A stretch of DNA of 58,915 nt, taken from NCBI GenBank assembly GCA_902574695.1, contig CACGON010000006.1, positions 1 through 58,915 of the forward strand, written 5' to 3'. Source of the DNA: an uncultured Pelagibacteraceae bacterium. Its GTDB lineage: Bacteria; Pseudomonadota; Alphaproteobacteria; Pelagibacterales; Pelagibacteraceae. Below, piece by piece: positions 44,060 to 53,158 of the stretch. The stretch's first letter is position 1; every line of letters begins with the position of its first letter. The position numbers and the translations under genes were made by a program. The notes under the pieces were generated by a model that worked only from the letters and a program-made list of their open reading frames with translations, did no database searches and was not told where the DNA came from.

Positions 44060-45235
44060 ATGGATAAATCATTCAAAACTTTCTTAAAACACACAGCAAA
44101 AGATTTTCATAATCATGCTGTAAACCCACCTGTTGTAAGAGCTTCTACAATAATTTTTAAATCAATGAATGATATTAGAAGAACTCAAGCTAAACATAAA
44201 AGAGATCCAAGAGGTGGTCACTTTGATTACGGTCGTCAAGGCACCTCTACTACTCACATACTTTCTAAAATTTTGACCAGGCTAGAGGAATCTTATCATG
44301 TATTTTTAACGCCGACTGGTTTCGGAGCAGTCTTTCTAGCAATATTTAGTATGGTAAGGCCTGGTGATGAAATTTTAACTGCAGATCCAGTTTATAATCC
44401 AACAAGAATGCTAACCCAGGATTACCTCAAAGAATTTGGAATTAAAACTACTTTTTATAATCCCCATGATTTAAATTCTATAAAAAAAAATATTACAAAA
44501 AAAACGAAGTTAATTTTTGTAGAAAACCCAGGTAGTAATACATTTGAATTTCAAGATTTATCTAAAATAATTAGTATTGCAAAAAAACATAAAATTTTAA
44601 CAGCAATTGATAATACATGGGCTACACCATATTTTTTTAAACCGATTAAGTTAGGATTTGATATGGCAATTGTATCTGCTACCAAATACTATTCAGGACA
44701 TTCTGATGTAATGGGAGGGACTTTAGCTGTTAATCAAAAAGTTTTTAAACATATTGAAAAAGCTCAAAAAATAACTGGACTTAGGTTAGGTCCTGATGAC
44801 GCTTATTTAATTACTCGAGGACTTAGAACTCTTGATGTTAGACTAGATAAACATGAGGATAACGCTAAAAAGGTGGCTGCATTTTTGTCAAAAAATAAAA
44901 AAGTAAAACTTTTATATCCTTATAAAAAAGGGTCCTTTAATTATAAAATGTGGAAAAAATATTACTCAGGAGCATCAGGCTTAATGGGTTTAAAAATAAA
45001 AGCTAAAAATAAAAAGTCAGTTATAAAGTTTGTAAATTCCTTAAAATTATTTGGTTATGGGTATAGCTGGGGAGGTTTTGAAAGCCTTGCCTTGCACCAA
45101 GGAAAATCAGAAAGAGGTAATAGAAAATTTTTAAATCTAGAAAAAGATGAAAGATTAGTAAGACTACACATAGGCCTTGAGGATCCCAAAGATTTAATTG
45201 AAGATTTAAGGAAATCCCTTAAATTTGTTAAATGA
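44060..45235 (+). CDS. metC: Cystathionine beta-lyase (PLP trans-sulfuration family)
   Basis: A 391-residue Cys/Met-metabolism PLP enzyme. Key segments are FDYGRQGTSTTHIL, the LTPTGFGAVFLAIFSMVRPG phosphate loop, AIDNTWATPYFF and the Lys-bearing SATKYYSGHSDVMGG. SWGGFESL near the C-terminus is typical of cystathionine beta-lyase. The ATG at 44060 is chosen; the longer frame from 43964 would antisense-overlap the basic peptide. It makes homocysteine from cystathionine. The MFS gene overlaps its stop (ATGA). Confidence 0.88.
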   Translation: MDKSFKTFLKHTAKDFHNHAVNPPVVRASTIIFKSMNDIRRTQAKHKRDPRGGHFDYGRQGTSTTHILSKILTRLEESYHVFLTPTGFGAVFLAIFSMVRPGDEILTADPVYNPTRMLTQDYLKEFGIKTTFYNPHDLNSIKKNITKKTKLIFVENPGSNTFEFQDLSKIISIAKKHKILTAIDNTWATPYFFKPIKLGFDMAIVSATKYYSGHSDVMGGTLAVNQKVFKHIEKAQKITGLRLGPDDAYLITRGLRTLDVRLDKHEDNAKKVAAFLSKNKKVKLLYPYKKGSFNYKMWKKYYSGASGLMGLKIKAKNKKSVIKFVNSLKLFGYGYSWGGFESLALHQGKSERGNRKFLNLEKDERLVRLHIGLEDPKDLIEDLRKSLKFVK

Positions 45236-46452
45236 CATCTGAAAAATTTATCAGAAATAATAGAGCTTTAATTACACTTATAGCAGCTTGTTTAGTTGTT
45301 CTAATTTCCCTTAGCGTAAGACAAGTCTTTGGCATGTTCTTTATAGACTTTAATGCAGATTTAGGAGTATCTAATACTGAATTTGGATTAGCAATAGGTA
45401 TTCAAATGCTAGGTTGGGGCCTTTCAGGTCCAATATTTGGTGCAATTGCAGATAAGTACGGCGGACATAAAGCAATAAGTTTAGCTTTTTTATTTTATAT
45501 ATTAGGAATTTATTTCTTATTTGCTGGCCCTAATACAGGAATTTACTTTCAAATGAGTTTAGGTGTATTGATTGGAATTGGTTGTGGGGGAACCGCTATA
45601 AGTATCCCAATGTCAGTTGTTGGTAAACATTTTCCATTATCCAATAGAACAATTGCAATGAGCATTGTTACAGCTGTTGGCTCATTTGGCTATTTTATTT
45701 CACCACTTTATACAAACTATTCATTAGAAAATAATGGTTGGGTTCAAACTTTATTTTATTTTATGATTTTTTTAGCCGTAGGACTTATAGTATCTTTCTT
45801 TGTAAGATCACCGGAATTAAGTGAGTCCATAGAAAAACCAAACAATCAAAACACATTAGCTGCTTTAAAAGAGGCGTTTCAAACAAAAAGCTACATACTT
45901 CTCGTTGCTGGATTTTTCGTATGTGGATTCCACATCACTTTGGTAGGAACTCACGTCCCAAAGTATGTAATTGACAGAGGTCTTGATGATTGGACTGCAG
46001 CAATGATTTTATCTTTAATAGGTTTATTCAATATCTTTGGATCACTTTTAAGTGGTTATCTTTCAACTAAAATGAGCAAAAAGATAATTTTAAGTTCAAT
46101 TTATTTACTAAGGGGTATCTCAATTTGTCTTTTTATATTTACTCCACCAAGCACAATTAGCTCAATTATTTTTGGAGCTAGCTTCGGTTTTTTATGGTTA
46201 TCAACTGTTCCAGCAACAAGTGGGATAGTAGCGCATATATTTGGAACGAAATATTTAGGACTGCTTTATGGGCTGGTTTTTCTAAGTCACCAGATAGGTT
46301 CATTTTTTGGAGCTTATCTAGGTGGTTTGTTTTACGATCTTCACGGATCTTATGATTATGCGTGGTATTTGGCAATTGCATTGTCTATATTTGCTGGTTT
46401 AATACACCTACCAATAAAAGAGAAACCAGTTGAAAGATTACAAGAAGCATAA
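45232..46452 (+). CDS. MFS transporter
   Basis: A 406-residue major facilitator with about twelve membrane segments and the loop 2-3 motif GAIADKYGGHKA. The N-terminal half resembles the OFA/monocarboxylate-like group (SVRQVFGMFFIDFN). The substrate is unknown. It overlaps metC by 4 bases and pabB by 23 bases. Confidence 0.88.
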   Translation: MTSEKFIRNNRALITLIAACLVVLISLSVRQVFGMFFIDFNADLGVSNTEFGLAIGIQMLGWGLSGPIFGAIADKYGGHKAISLAFLFYILGIYFLFAGPNTGIYFQMSLGVLIGIGCGGTAISIPMSVVGKHFPLSNRTIAMSIVTAVGSFGYFISPLYTNYSLENNGWVQTLFYFMIFLAVGLIVSFFVRSPELSESIEKPNNQNTLAALKEAFQTKSYILLVAGFFVCGFHITLVGTHVPKYVIDRGLDDWTAAMILSLIGLFNIFGSLLSGYLSTKMSKKIILSSIYLLRGISICLFIFTPPSTISSIIFGASFGFLWLSTVPATSGIVAHIFGTKYLGLLYGLVFLSHQIGSFFGAYLGGLFYDLHGSYDYAWYLAIALSIFAGLIHLPIKEKPVERLQEA

Positions 46453-47644
46453 ACTTAAATTTAATCCTTTTTTAGAAAGGCTTTATGAGTCTGATAAGCC
46501 TTTGATAATATATAAAGTAAATGGTGGGTATAATATTTATACAGATTTCTCAAAAAGAATTATCCTTACTAATAAAAATATCAACAATTTTTTAAATAAG
46601 TTTAACAAAAAAAAAATATCTAAAGAAACAGATTTATTTATAGGTTTTTTTGGTTATGAAATTTTATGTAACTTATTAAATATAAAAATTAAAAATCAAA
46701 AGAAAATCAATTTTTATAAAGGTGTATTTTATAAGCCAGAAACAGTAATTAAAATTAGAAAAGATATAAGAATAATTTCAACAATAAAAAATTTTAAATT
46801 TAAAAAATCATTTACTGATACACAAATACTTTCTTCTTTTAAGCTTAATATTGATTACGAAAAGTATAATAAAATATTTAATCTTTTTTCAAAAAAAATA
46901 AGACAAGGAGAAACTTACCAAATTAAAATATGCACAAAATACAAAAATAAATCGAAAATTAACCCAATAAATTTCTTCTGGAAATTAATGAAGGTTAATG
47001 CTGCACCCGAGTCATTTATGATTAGAGATAAAAATTATTCTATTGTAAGTTGCTCACCTGAAACATTAATAGATAAATTTAATAATAAAATCATTACAAA
47101 ACCGATCGCTGGAACTTTAAAAAAACAAAATAAAACAAATCTAAAGAAAGCTCTGAACTTTTTTAAAAATAACGATAAAGAAACAAAAGAGCATAATATG
47201 ATTGTTGACATGGAAAGAAACGACCTCTCTAGAATATGTATACCCGGTTCAGTAAAAATCCTTAAAGAAAAATTTGTCGAAGAGTATAAGCATTTATTCC
47301 ATTATGTGACATCAATTCAAGGAACTCTTAAGAAAGAAATAAAAATAAAAGAAATTATAAAATCAATGATGCCAGGTGGATCGGTAATTGGTTGTCCTAA
47401 AATTAGAACACTTGAACTTTTAAATAATCAAGAAAAAGAAGATAGAAATATATTTACCGGAAGTTTTGGGTACATTAAATTTAATCAAGATATGAGATTT
47501 AATATAATTATTAGATCAATTTTAAACTTTAAAAATATTTCTGAAATATCAGCTGCATCAGGTGTTGTTTTAGATAGTTCTTCAAAAAAAGAGTTTAATG
47601 AGAATTTTATTAAAGCTAAATCATTATTGGAATTGTACAAATGA
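46430..47644 (+). CDS. pabB: Aminodeoxychorismate synthase component I (PabB)
   Basis: A 404-residue chorismate-binding enzyme. Motifs are RQGETYQIKICTKY, SFMIRDKNYSIVSCSPETL, KPIAGT, MPGGSVIGCPKIRTLELL and the final ASGVVLDSS. It is followed by PabA and an aminodeoxychorismate-lyase-like gene, which supports a PABA role for folate. The motif that reads PIKGT in classical PabB reads PIAGT here (Ala at 227), as in anthranilate synthase TrpE. The start is TTG, within the end of the MFS gene. Confidence 0.82.
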   Translation: MKDYKKHKLKFNPFLERLYESDKPLIIYKVNGGYNIYTDFSKRIILTNKNINNFLNKFNKKKISKETDLFIGFFGYEILCNLLNIKIKNQKKINFYKGVFYKPETVIKIRKDIRIISTIKNFKFKKSFTDTQILSSFKLNIDYEKYNKIFNLFSKKIRQGETYQIKICTKYKNKSKINPINFFWKLMKVNAAPESFMIRDKNYSIVSCSPETLIDKFNNKIITKPIAGTLKKQNKTNLKKALNFFKNNDKETKEHNMIVDMERNDLSRICIPGSVKILKEKFVEEYKHLFHYVTSIQGTLKKEIKIKEIIKSMMPGGSVIGCPKIRTLELLNNQEKEDRNIFTGSFGYIKFNQDMRFNIIIRSILNFKNISEISAASGVVLDSSSKKEFNENFIKAKSLLELYK

Positions 47645-48198
47645 TTTATATAATTGATCACAAGGACTCCTTTACATGGAATGTGGTTCATCAATTTTCA
47701 AAATTTGATGATGTATATTGTTCCAATTATAATGAAATAAGTGAAAAAAAAATTAAACAAAGTCATACCATTGTACTCTCCCCAGGACCAGGTTCTCCTA
47801 AGGATTATCCCGCTACCTCAAAAATTTATAAAAAATTTAAAAATAAAAAAAAAATAATTGGTATTTGTTTGGGATATCAGCAAATTTTATTTTGTGAAAA
47901 AGGGAAAATAGTTCAACAAAAAAGAATTTACCATGGATATCAGTCAAAAATTAAAACTACATCAGAAAGTGAAATATTTAAAAAAAATAAAACATTTTAT
48001 GTTGGAAGATACCATTCGCTTAAATTATATGAACCCTATAACTCAAAAAATATTAAAATTACAATGAGATGCTCAAAAACAGATATAGCTATGGGTTTCG
48101 AAGATAATAAAAATAATGTATATGGTTTCCAATTTCATCCAGAATCTTTTTTAACTAAAAATGGTGACTTTATTATTAAAAAAATCTTATCAACATAA
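47641..48198 (+). CDS. pabA: Glutamine amidotransferase component II (PabA/TrpG)
   Basis: A 185-residue class I glutaminase. The nucleophile is C76 in GICLGYQQ, and the His-Glu pair is H166 and E168 in FQFHPES; the N-terminal block is IIDHKDSFTWN and an SPGPGSP loop precedes the nucleophile. It supplies ammonia to the PabB subunit. It overlaps pabB by 4 bases (ATGA) and the next gene by 38 bases. Confidence 0.92.
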   Translation: MIYIIDHKDSFTWNVVHQFSKFDDVYCSNYNEISEKKIKQSHTIVLSPGPGSPKDYPATSKIYKKFKNKKKIIGICLGYQQILFCEKGKIVQQKRIYHGYQSKIKTTSESEIFKKNKTFYVGRYHSLKLYEPYNSKNIKITMRCSKTDIAMGFEDNKNNVYGFQFHPESFLTKNGDFIIKKILST

Positions 48199-48907
48199 AG
48201 ATCTTAAAGAAGTTAAATTCAAAGATCTTTGGAATGACTATGGTGTTTTTACAACCATGCGCGTTGTTGGAAAAAATAAAAAAATTATCTTTTTTAAAAA
48301 CCATATTGATAATCTTATTAAGTCACTTAAAATTTATAAGCTAAGTAGAAAAAATTTAAAAAGAAATATTCTTAAACTTATTAAGATAAATTTGTCTAAA
48401 ATAAAAACTATTGATCATCTTTTAAGAGTGGCCGTAAATAGTAAAATGATTTCAATTTCTTTAAGAAAAAGAAACAGGATAAAGAAAAATTTTAAATTAA
48501 AACTATTAGATTATAAAAGAGTAGATCCAGAACATAAAAATTTAAAATATAAAAAAATATTAACTTATTTAAAAAAACTGGATAATCGTGAATACGATAT
48601 TGCTTTACATAAAAATAATAAATTTTTAGAAACTGGTACATCAAATCTTTTATTTATTGAAAATAATAAATTATATTCACCTAAAAATAACTTTTATAAA
48701 GGTACTACTTTTAAATTTTTTAGTAAAAAAATAAAAATATCATTTAGAGATATATATTTAAAAAATATTCATAATTATGATGAAGTAATACTTATTGGAT
48801 CAGGTAAAGTAGTAACCTCAGTTTATAAGATAGATGATCTTAGATGGAAAAGAAAAAGTTTTAAAATTTTTAATAAACTAAATAAAATTTATCACAGAGA
48901 AGTTTAA
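48161..48907 (+). CDS. pabC: Class IV aminotransferase, aminodeoxychorismate lyase (PabC)
   Basis: A 248-residue fold-type IV PLP protein: NDYGVFTTMRVVG near residue 25, a Lys-rich middle with NLKYKKILTYLKKL holding the likely PLP Lys, and FLETGTSNLLFIENNKL with the conserved Glu. With PabA and PabB it would complete p-aminobenzoate synthesis. The sequence is unusually Lys-rich and divergent, and the start within pabA is uncertain (GTG at 48164 is also possible). Confidence 0.8.
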   Translation: MVTLLLKKSYQHKDLKEVKFKDLWNDYGVFTTMRVVGKNKKIIFFKNHIDNLIKSLKIYKLSRKNLKRNILKLIKINLSKIKTIDHLLRVAVNSKMISISLRKRNRIKKNFKLKLLDYKRVDPEHKNLKYKKILTYLKKLDNREYDIALHKNNKFLETGTSNLLFIENNKLYSPKNNFYKGTTFKFFSKKIKISFRDIYLKNIHNYDEVILIGSGKVVTSVYKIDDLRWKRKSFKIFNKLNKIYHREV

Positions 48908-48910
48908 ATT

Positions 48911-49309
48911 ATGAGCGATCCAAACAATCCTTGTATATTTTGCAATATAAAAGATAGCGATATAGTTTTTGATAATGAATATGCAATTGCTAGTTTTGAT
49001 AGTTATCCTGTTTCAAAATTTCACTCGTTAATTTTTCCAAGAAGACATATTGTTAATTATTTTGATCTAACTGATAATGAGTTAATCGCTTGTAATGATT
49101 TAATAAAAAAATTAAAAAATAAAATTACAACCGAGGATAAAATGGTCGAGGGTTTCAATATTGGAACGAATTCGGGTATGGTGGCTGGACAGTCTATCAT
49201 GCATTGTCATATTCATTTGATTCCAAGACGAAAAGGCGACGTCGACAATCCCCAAGGTGGTGTAAGATCAGTAATACCCTCAAAACAGCATTATATAAGA
49301 AAAAAGTAA
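48911..49309 (+). CDS. HIT-family nucleotide hydrolase/transferase
   Basis: A 132-residue histidine-triad protein. The triad H98-x-H100-x-H102 is in MHCHIHLIPRRKGD, and CIFCNIKD near the N-terminus is a zinc-type motif. Members split AMP-lysine, ApnA or similar nucleotides. It follows pabC by 3 bases and ends the folate unit; the next gene starts 85 bases later. Confidence 0.92.
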   Translation: MSDPNNPCIFCNIKDSDIVFDNEYAIASFDSYPVSKFHSLIFPRRHIVNYFDLTDNELIACNDLIKKLKNKITTEDKMVEGFNIGTNSGMVAGQSIMHCHIHLIPRRKGDVDNPQGGVRSVIPSKQHYIRKK

Positions 49310-49394
49310 ATATTTATTGATTTTTAACAATATAAAAATGTGTCTATAACACTGTTGAACTAAAACTTTATCTGTATTAGAAAGTCCAAATATT

Positions 49395-50189
49395 ATGATT
49401 ACAACTAATCCATTTTCTATTCTTTCAGAAACAGTGCCATCGTTGATACTACAGGTATTTGTTTTGATTATGGTTGGACTAGTAGTTATAGGGACTCTCA
49501 TAGATATAATTCACAAAAAAAATGTTAAGTATTTTTTTAATAATGCTAAAAAAGCAAAAAAAAATGCAACTAGAGAATTAGGAACAGGTGAACGGATTGC
49601 AATAATTGGTAAAACAATTGTTCATGATATCGGAACAACAGCAGAGCTAGGAATGGGTAAAAGAAGAATTGCTCACGTTTTAGGAATGTATGGAACAATC
49701 TTATTTTGGGCAGGCTCAGCTGTTATGATTTTTTGTTACTCATCTGTAAATGCAGATACACCAAATTTCTGGCCTGCTATTTGGCACATTGGTGCAATTA
49801 TGACATGTGTTGGTGGTTTTTGGTTTTGGTTTTTTTTAAGAGTAGATGTTGCAGCTGAGGCACATTCAGTTTTTAGAATCATCAAAGCAGATTTATTTGT
49901 TCTTGCACTTCTTGCATCCTCTTTATTTGGATTATTATGGTCATTTTTCCAGTCAAAAGGGATTTTTGGATGGGACACTTTATTTCTAGTTCTATTTGCA
50001 ATTTCAAATATAGTTCTTTTTGGGGGGGTATATTGGTCTAAATTTGCTCACATGTTTTATAAACCTGGAGCAGCTTTACAAAAAAACCTGGCAGAAGCAG
50101 ATGGCTCAAGAGATAACTTACCAGCACCTGCAGATGCACCTGAACAGTTTGGGTTAGGTATTAAAAGAGAACAACCTAAACATTATTAA
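49395..50189 (+). CDS. aprM: AprM-like membrane anchor for APS reductase
   Basis: A 264-residue membrane protein with five or six segments; it shares the NarI/HdrE-like fold of QmoC-type cytochrome subunits (RIAIIGKTIVHDIGTTAELG, VLGMYGTILFWAGSAVMIF). It is directly upstream of aprB and aprA, and in SAR11 and other Apr-carrying lineages AprM is the suggested membrane electron connection. Its role is to link AprBA to the quinone pool. Confidence 0.85.
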   Translation: MITTNPFSILSETVPSLILQVFVLIMVGLVVIGTLIDIIHKKNVKYFFNNAKKAKKNATRELGTGERIAIIGKTIVHDIGTTAELGMGKRRIAHVLGMYGTILFWAGSAVMIFCYSSVNADTPNFWPAIWHIGAIMTCVGGFWFWFFLRVDVAAEAHSVFRIIKADLFVLALLASSLFGLLWSFFQSKGIFGWDTLFLVLFAISNIVLFGGVYWSKFAHMFYKPGAALQKNLAEADGSRDNLPAPADAPEQFGLGIKREQPKHY

Positions 50190-50220
50190 TATGATACAAC
50201 ATAAAGGAAAAAATTAAATT

Positions 50221-50691
50221 ATGTCAACTTTTGTATATATGACTAGATGTGATGGATGTGGACATTGTGTAGATATTTGTCCCTCAGACATCATGCACAT
50301 TGATGAAACAATTAGAAGAGCAAAAAATATAGAGCCAAATTTTTGTTGGGAGTGTTATTCGTGTGTGAAGGCTTGTCCTAACCATGCAATAGATGTCAGA
50401 GGTTATGCAGACTTTGCCCCGATGGGTCATAGTGTGAGAGTAAGAAGAGAAGAAGAAAAAGGAACAATCTCTTGGAGAATAAAATTTAGAAATGGAACTG
50501 AAAAAAATTTCGTTTCACCAATTACAACAAAACCTTGGGGAAAATTTATACCAAAACTTGCAGAGGCAGACACACCAAATCAAGGTGAGATCAATTCACA
50601 AATACTTTATAACGAGCCACATGGATTAAATACAAACAAAGATTTACCAAAAGTTGATAAGAGCGCATTTAAAAAAGGAGTCTACTATTAA
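50221..50691 (+). CDS. aprB: Adenylylsulfate reductase beta subunit
   Basis: A 156-residue protein with two 4Fe-4S clusters: CDGCGHCVDICPSDIMHID near residue 10 and CWECYSCVKACPNHAIDVRG near residue 42. The C-terminal tail that wraps around AprA is present. It carries electrons between AprA and the membrane anchor. Its stop overlaps the aprA start (TAATG). In this lineage AprBA is considered to work in the sulfite-oxidising direction. Confidence 0.95.
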   Translation: MSTFVYMTRCDGCGHCVDICPSDIMHIDETIRRAKNIEPNFCWECYSCVKACPNHAIDVRGYADFAPMGHSVRVRREEEKGTISWRIKFRNGTEKNFVSPITTKPWGKFIPKLAEADTPNQGEINSQILYNEPHGLNTNKDLPKVDKSAFKKGVYY

Positions 50692-52550
50692 TGCCAAAAT
50701 CAAAAACAGTTTACGAAGAATGTGATGTTCTTGTTGTTGGCGGAGGTATGGCAGGAACTGGTGCAACGTTTGAAGCTAGACACTGGGGAAGAGATTTAAA
50801 AATAATTTGTGTAGAAAAAGCAAACATCGATAGAAGTGGAGCAGTTGCTCAAGGATTGTATGCTATTAACTGCTATATGGGCATGCAGTGGAATGAAAAT
50901 CAGCCTGAAGATCATGTAAGGTATGCAAGAAATGATTTAATGGGTCTTGTAAGGGAAGATTTAGGTTACGATATGGCTCGTCATGTTGACTCAACAGTTC
51001 ATATGTTTGATGAGTGGGGTTTGCCAATGATGAAAAATAAAGAAACGGGCAGATATCAAAGAGAAGGTAAATGGCAAATAATGATCCATGGCGAAAGCTA
51101 CAAACCAATTGTTGCAGAAGCTGCAAAAAAATCAGCAGATAAAATTTATAATAGAATAATGGTAACTCATTTATTAATGGATGAGACTAAAGAAAATAGA
51201 GTAGGCGGCGCAGTAGGATTTAATATGAGAACTGGTGATTATCATGTTTTTAGATCAAAAACAGTAATAGTAGCAGCAGGTGGAGCGTCTCATATATTTA
51301 AACCAAGAGCAGTTGGAGAAGGAATGGGTAGAACATGGTATGCGCCATGGTCTAATGGATCAGCATACGCATTGCCAATTGCGGCTGGAGCAAAGATGAC
51401 TCAAATGGAAAACAGAATTGTTTTATGTAGATTTAAAGATGGGTATGGTCCAGTTGGAGCTTATTTTTTACATTTAAAAACATATACTCAAAATGCAAAT
51501 GGGGAAAATTATGAAAAAAAATGGTACAACCAAACAAAAGAATTAGTTGGTGAATATATCGATCATCATCCAACACCAACATGTTTAAGAAACCATGCAT
51601 TTGTTCAAGAGGTAATGTCTGGTAATGGCCCTATTCACATGGTTACGAAAGAAGCTTTTCAGGATCCACATTTAGAAACTGTTGGATGGGAAAACTTTTT
51701 AGGAATGACGGTAGGCCAAGCTGTAGTTTGGGCCTCTCAAAATATTGATCCAAAATATACCAATCCAGAATTAACTACGTCCGAGCCATACGTAATGGGT
51801 TCTCATGCAACTTGTTCAGGAGCATGGGTAAGTGGACCAGAAGATATCTCACCACCTGAATATTTTTGGGGCTACAATAGAATGACAACTGTTGAAGGAC
51901 TTTTTGGAGCTGGAGATACTGTTGGTGGAAGTGCTCATAAATTTTCATCAGGTTCTTTCACTGAAGGAAGATTAGCTGCAAAAGCAGCTGTAAAATATAT
52001 TGAAGAGCAAAAAGCCAAAGACTTAAAAGTGTCAGATAAACAATGTGAAGATTTTAGAGAAGTTATTTATAAGCCATTAGATAATTATACTATTGGAAGA
52101 AATGAGATCACAGGTGGAACTGTTTCACCTAGTTATATTTCTCCAATACAAGGTCTACAGAGATTACAGAAAATTATGGACGAATATGTGGGTGGTATTT
52201 CAGTAAACTATATGACTAATGAAAATCTTCTTAAAAAAGGACTTGAATTACTAGATTGGCTGACTGAGGATTTAGAAAACGTAGGTGCTGAAGATTATCA
52301 CCAGTTAATGAGAGCTTGGGAACTGAAACATAGAACACTAACTTCACAATGTGTAACTGAACATACCCTCTTTAGAAAAGAAACACGTTGGCCAGGTTAT
52401 TACTACAGAGGTGATTATATGAAGCTTGATGACGAAAATTGGCATTGTCTAACTGTTTCAAGAAGAGATCCTAAGACAGGAAAGTTTACAATGGAGAAAC
52501 AACCTGTTTATCATATAATTGACGAAAAAGAGAAAAAGCAAGCTTCTTAA
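50691..52550 (+). CDS. aprA: Adenylylsulfate reductase alpha subunit
   Basis: A 619-residue FAD protein. The FAD motif is CDVLVVGGGMAGTGATFEA at about residues 10-28; SGAVAQGLYAINCYMG, HGESYKPIVAEAAKK and the active-site area FKDGYGPVGAYFL with RNHAFVQEV are also visible. It interconverts APS with sulfite plus AMP. Next to sulfonate-degradation genes that release sulfite it should run oxidatively. It starts inside the aprB stop. Confidence 0.95.
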   Translation: MPKSKTVYEECDVLVVGGGMAGTGATFEARHWGRDLKIICVEKANIDRSGAVAQGLYAINCYMGMQWNENQPEDHVRYARNDLMGLVREDLGYDMARHVDSTVHMFDEWGLPMMKNKETGRYQREGKWQIMIHGESYKPIVAEAAKKSADKIYNRIMVTHLLMDETKENRVGGAVGFNMRTGDYHVFRSKTVIVAAGGASHIFKPRAVGEGMGRTWYAPWSNGSAYALPIAAGAKMTQMENRIVLCRFKDGYGPVGAYFLHLKTYTQNANGENYEKKWYNQTKELVGEYIDHHPTPTCLRNHAFVQEVMSGNGPIHMVTKEAFQDPHLETVGWENFLGMTVGQAVVWASQNIDPKYTNPELTTSEPYVMGSHATCSGAWVSGPEDISPPEYFWGYNRMTTVEGLFGAGDTVGGSAHKFSSGSFTEGRLAAKAAVKYIEEQKAKDLKVSDKQCEDFREVIYKPLDNYTIGRNEITGGTVSPSYISPIQGLQRLQKIMDEYVGGISVNYMTNENLLKKGLELLDWLTEDLENVGAEDYHQLMRAWELKHRTLTSQCVTEHTLFRKETRWPGYYYRGDYMKLDDENWHCLTVSRRDPKTGKFTMEKQPVYHIIDEKEKKQAS

Positions 52551-52564
52551 TTTAATTATTTACA

Positions 52565-52915
52565 ATGAGTTTAATTGAAAAGTCAGATGAGGATATCATC
52601 AAGCTAGCTGATCCAATTTGGAATAATCTAGTTAAATCATCAAATATTAAAGATTATGGTGGGTTTACCAAAGATTTCTCATCACAAATGCTTTATGGAG
52701 CTAATGAGGTTGAGCTCGGTAAGCAATGGGCAAATAATGAACTTATATCAAGTTTAAAAGAAAATTGTGAACCTATGGGTTGTCTTAGAAGGGGCGCCTA
52801 TGTAACTGTAATTTATAAACAAAATAGCTCAAAGATTCCTGGAGATTTTATAGGTAGACTTGTTTTAGGCGAAGAGGGTGGAGAGGTTAAGGTCTTTGGA
52901 GCTACAATATTTTAA
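52565..52915 (+). CDS. 116-residue protein of unknown function in apr cluster
   Basis: The protein begins MSLIEKSDEDIIKLADPIWN and has two Cys (CEPMGCLRRGAYVTV) in a middle segment, with a C-terminal beta-rich part ending VKVFGATIF. There is no signal peptide or membrane segment. It lies 14 bases after aprA, so it is probably cotranscribed with it. No family recognised. The GCLRRGAYVTV motif near its centre is the best handle for a search. Confidence 0.7.
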   Translation: MSLIEKSDEDIIKLADPIWNNLVKSSNIKDYGGFTKDFSSQMLYGANEVELGKQWANNELISSLKENCEPMGCLRRGAYVTVIYKQNSSKIPGDFIGRLVLGEEGGEVKVFGATIF

Positions 52916-52969
52916 AAATCTTGTAAATTAAACTTGCAAATATAGGTACACTTGTGTTATTTCGCAATT

Positions 52970-53113
52970 ATGCTTAATAATTTTAATATAAAAAAAACTT
53001 TTAAGCATATACCTCAAAATTTAAATTCATTTAATTCTAAAATATTAGTGTACATTGGATTAGTTGCTTATTGGGGGGTTATACTAGTCGGGACTTTCTT
53101 TCAAATAAATTAG
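52970..53113 (+). CDS. 47-residue single-TM small protein before TauE-type exporter
   Basis: An ATG-started ORF of 47 residues with a basic N-terminal part (NIKKTFKHIPQN) and one membrane segment, ILVYIGLVAYWGVILVGTFF. It lies in the 243-base gap between the unknown apr-cluster gene and the TauE/SafE gene. The pattern (soluble start then TM helix) suggests an accessory subunit of a membrane protein such as AprM or TauE. No clear Shine-Dalgarno. No family recognised. Confidence 0.5.
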   Translation: MLNNFNIKKTFKHIPQNLNSFNSKILVYIGLVAYWGVILVGTFFQIN

Positions 53114-53158
53114 CAATCATAAGTTGACTTTAATATTTTACAGGAATACTTATCCCTT

